DNA from: Leptospira sp. B5-022
GTDB lineage: Bacteria > Spirochaetota > Leptospiria > Leptospirales > Leptospiraceae
Reading direction: 5' to 3'
Assembly (NCBI RefSeq): GCF_000347035.1
Contig: NZ_ANIJ01000006.1
Span: 124,001-188,000 of the forward strand
Length of the DNA: 64,000 nucleotides
Below, one piece after another: positions 61,844 to 64,000 of this stretch. How positions within the stretch are numbered: position 1 is the first letter of the stretch; each line of letters begins with the position of its first letter. The notes beneath the pieces were generated by a model, which did not search any database, was not told the DNA's origin, and worked only from the letters and a program-made list of their open reading frames with translations. Position numbers and translations under genes: made by a program.

Positions 61844-64000
61844 ATGGCTTTTGCCAAACTTCTAAAATGGTTTCAAAATCGGAATCTTCGAAAAAAAATT
61901 GATAAAGAGATCCGCGCGCTTGCACCCGAGGTGTTTAACGATTATCTTTACCGGGTAGACGTATTAGATAACGGAAATCTAATATTAAGCTGGGCAAACG
62001 ACGGTTTTTTGAAATTCTGCGGGATAACCATCGACGACTTAAATAGCCCCTGGGCAGCCGCAGATCCCAAATATTTTCATCCCGACGATCTGGAACTGAT
62101 CAGACAAAGAATAAGATCATTATTATCCGGAGCTTCTCGTACGGATGAATATCGAGTGTACGGTCCGGACGGTGCGATCCGTTGGCTTCGGGACCACGCA
62201 CATCCTATTTGGGATCCGATCAAAAAAAGGGTAACCGAGATCTACGGTTCCATCCAAGACTTAACTCCATTACGAAAAAGTGAAATAATTCTACAAGACC
62301 AACTTTCTTATATCGGCATTCTTTTGGATAGTACGGAAGAATGGGTCATTAGAGTTAACCAAGCGGGAAAGATACAATATGTGAATTCTTCCGGGAGGTC
62401 CGAGGTCAGAAAACAATTTGGGATCGAATTGGCCCAAGATTCCAAGATACTTTCGTTGATCTCGGAAACACATCGGGAAATTTTCCAGGCACAATTGAAT
62501 AAGGCATTTTCCGGTGCGAAGGTTAAATGGCATTTTTCCAAATTATTTCCAGTACAACCCAATTCGGAATTGGAAGTTTCGTTCGCTCCATTGTCCAAGG
62601 AAGGAGCAATTAAAGAAGTCGTAATATTCGTAAAAGACGTGACTCTTAGGACCGTTTGGGAAACCGCCCTACTTGCAAGTGAGGAAAAATACAGAAAACT
62701 AGTGGAAGTTTCTCCCGACGCAATAGGTTTACATGCGGACGGAAAAGTAATATATATAAACCAAGCCGGGCTAAAAATGCTCGGATACGATACTGTGGAA
62801 GAGGTGGAAGAAAAGCCGATTATAGAATTCGTACATCCTGATTCGAGGCAAATCGTTGCCGAAAGAGTGCTGAGAGCAATGCTCAAGTCCGAACCTCTCG
62901 AACCTATCGAGGAAAAATTTATTCGAAAAGACGGAACAGAGATCTCTGTTGAAGTTTCCGGTGTTGCTTTCGAGCAAAGAGGGCAAAAGTTAATGCAGGT
63001 GATCGTCCGAGACATCACGGAAAGAAAAAAGGCCGAACATGAGTTAAGTGAACTGAGAAAGAAGATATTACAAACGAACGATAGACTCCAAGCGATCATT
63101 GAAGGTGTGAAAGACTCGATATGTGCGGTGGATATGGATTTAAGAGTTATCTCCTGTAATACCGCATTTGAACTTATGGTCTGGAAACTGTATGGAAAAA
63201 GGGTTACTGTCGGCCAAAGGATCTGGGATATCGCTATAGATAATGCGGAAGAAAAAGAAAGGATTATCCAGAACTGGAGTAGGGCACTTACCGGTGAAGT
63301 TTTTAAATTAGAGAGAAAAATTTCCGGACTGATTAAGGACTCCGTAGTACTCGAGATCAATTATAGTTCTATCCGGGATGAAAGTCATAATATGATAGGG
63401 GCTACTCAGATCATTAGGGATGTAACGGATCGATACCAATATGAAGAAACGTTACGGAAATCTTTGGACGAAAAAGAAGTGATGTTAAAGGAGATTCATC
63501 ATAGGGTCAAAAATAATCTGCAAGTGGTTTCCAGTTTGTTAAGTTTACAAACTGATTTTACGGATGATCCAAAACTGGTTTCTATTCTGAAAGAATGTGA
63601 AAGAAGGATCCAGTCCATGGCTTTGGTACACAAGGAACTTTACCAAAACGATACGATTGCTGATGCGGACTTCACCGAGTATCTGAACAATTTACTTGTG
63701 GCGCTCGTTCAGTCTTACGGTGCGAACAAAAAAGTGGGTTATTCGATAGAATCTCAGGATATACGTTTAAATTTGGATTTTGCGATCCCGCTCGCATTGG
63801 TTTTTAACGAACTAGTTTCAAATTCCTTAAAGTATGCTTTTCCCGGTGAGCAAAAAGGGGAAATATTCATCTCTATTTCCAAAAAAGAAAACGGGCTTTC
63901 CATTTCTATAGGAGATAACGGTGTGGGACTACCTAAAACGGTGGATGTCAGGAATTCCGAAGGATTGGGGCTACAATTAGTCGGAATGTTATTGGAGAAG
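61844..64000 (+). CDS. Multi-PAS HisKA_2 sensor histidine kinase (partial, runs off the right edge)
   Basis: The frame is open from ATG 61844 to the window edge (719 residues). GGAG lies six bases upstream. No membrane helix is seen. Four PAS domains are visible (about 35-145, 150-270, 278-390, 405-525), then a HisKA_2 helix with KEIHHRVKNNLQVVSSLLSL and an HATPase domain with LALVFNELVSNSLKYAFP and IGDNGVGLPK; it is cut before its end. It shares the H-box with the kinase at 58695, suggesting a related signalling pair. It follows the lipoprotein hydrolase gene by 42 bases. Confidence 0.92.
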   Translation, partial: MAFAKLLKWFQNRNLRKKIDKEIRALAPEVFNDYLYRVDVLDNGNLILSWANDGFLKFCGITIDDLNSPWAAADPKYFHPDDLELIRQRIRSLLSGASRTDEYRVYGPDGAIRWLRDHAHPIWDPIKKRVTEIYGSIQDLTPLRKSEIILQDQLSYIGILLDSTEEWVIRVNQAGKIQYVNSSGRSEVRKQFGIELAQDSKILSLISETHREIFQAQLNKAFSGAKVKWHFSKLFPVQPNSELEVSFAPLSKEGAIKEVVIFVKDVTLRTVWETALLASEEKYRKLVEVSPDAIGLHADGKVIYINQAGLKMLGYDTVEEVEEKPIIEFVHPDSRQIVAERVLRAMLKSEPLEPIEEKFIRKDGTEISVEVSGVAFEQRGQKLMQVIVRDITERKKAEHELSELRKKILQTNDRLQAIIEGVKDSICAVDMDLRVISCNTAFELMVWKLYGKRVTVGQRIWDIAIDNAEEKERIIQNWSRALTGEVFKLERKISGLIKDSVVLEINYSSIRDESHNMIGATQIIRDVTDRYQYEETLRKSLDEKEVMLKEIHHRVKNNLQVVSSLLSLQTDFTDDPKLVSILKECERRIQSMALVHKELYQNDTIADADFTEYLNNLLVALVQSYGANKKVGYSIESQDIRLNLDFAIPLALVFNELVSNSLKYAFPGEQKGEIFISISKKENGLSISIGDNGVGLPKTVDVRNSEGLGLQLVGMLLEK

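Noticed and set aside
62308..63360. 350-residue minus-strand frame opposite the last PAS kinase
   Set aside because: Ser-rich antisense shadow; the plus frame has clear PAS and kinase motifs.
1..64000. tRNA, rRNA, CRISPR or insertion sequence
   Set aside because: No cloverleaf, no rRNA stretch, no regularly spaced repeats and no transposase-like frame were recognised on either strand.

Overview
The window reads as a stretch of a Leptospira chromosome. Many products are spirochaete or Leptospira type: lipoproteins with relaxed lipoboxes, poly-gamma-glutamate genes of the PgsB/PgsC/PgsW kind, a TatT-like TRAP lipoprotein, a Bacteroidetes/Leptospira-type long phosphate permease, large PAS kinases and membrane-tethered transcription factors. 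TTG and GTG starts are frequent. Base composition looks moderate, closer to the intermediate or saprophytic clades than to the AT-richer pathogens; that placement is inference. I see no rRNA, tRNA, CRISPR array, phage or insertion sequence.

Layout. 1-4.1 kb (minus): a cbb3 oxidase operon ccoN-ccoO-ccoQ-ccoP-ccoG, with ccoG cut by the left edge, a 48-residue CcoQ, a one-haem CcoP and an FNR/CRP-like site upstream. 4.3-9.6 kb: a CoA-transferase, a large hybrid kinase with two transmitter modules, and its NarL-type regulator. 9.6-18.4 kb: thiM, small hypotheticals, a PEBP protein, an LpoB-like lipoprotein convergent with a COG3014-like lipoprotein, a five-PAS kinase, a crotonase-family enzyme and a small lipoprotein. 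18.5-22.5 kb: a PlsC-like acyltransferase and leuCD divergent from a LysR regulator with a palindrome between them. 22.6-32.2 kb: hydrolase, Rrf2 regulator, discoidin-like lipoprotein pair, MORN lipoprotein, glycosidase-like protein, EamA transporter, fatty acid desaturase and a 7TM-AraC regulator.

32.6-39.9 kb holds two very large lipoproteins of about 1200 residues each, which overlap and end at a strong terminator. They lie between two membrane-anchored transcription factors (7TM-AraC and TM-SARP) whose upstream regions share a 12-base palindrome. 42-46.2 kb is a three-gene TRAP transporter (TatT-like, solute-binding protein, fused QM permease). 46.2-46.45 kb is a repeat-rich convergent gap. 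46.4-48.8 kb is a PiT phosphate permease split by a single-base frameshift. 49-49.8 kb is an RRM protein plus a secreted FKBP isomerase.

50-56 kb is a collinear five-gene run: PAS kinase, PAS-PP2C phosphatase, pgsB, pgsC, pgsW. This links signalling to a probable poly-gamma-glutamate polymer system that lacks a recognisable PgsA here. 56-58.5 kb (minus) has a hydrolase, a small unknown and a DUF445 membrane protein. 58.7-64 kb has two HisKA_2-type PAS kinases around a cyclic-nucleotide-binding protein and a lipoprotein hydrolase; the last kinase runs off the right edge.

Main points for a second look: the pgs signalling operon, the dual-transmitter kinase, the giant lipoprotein pair with its flanking regulators and shared palindrome, the split PiT gene, the repeat element at 46.2 kb, the one-haem CcoP, and a hairpin covering the phosphatase ribosome binding site.
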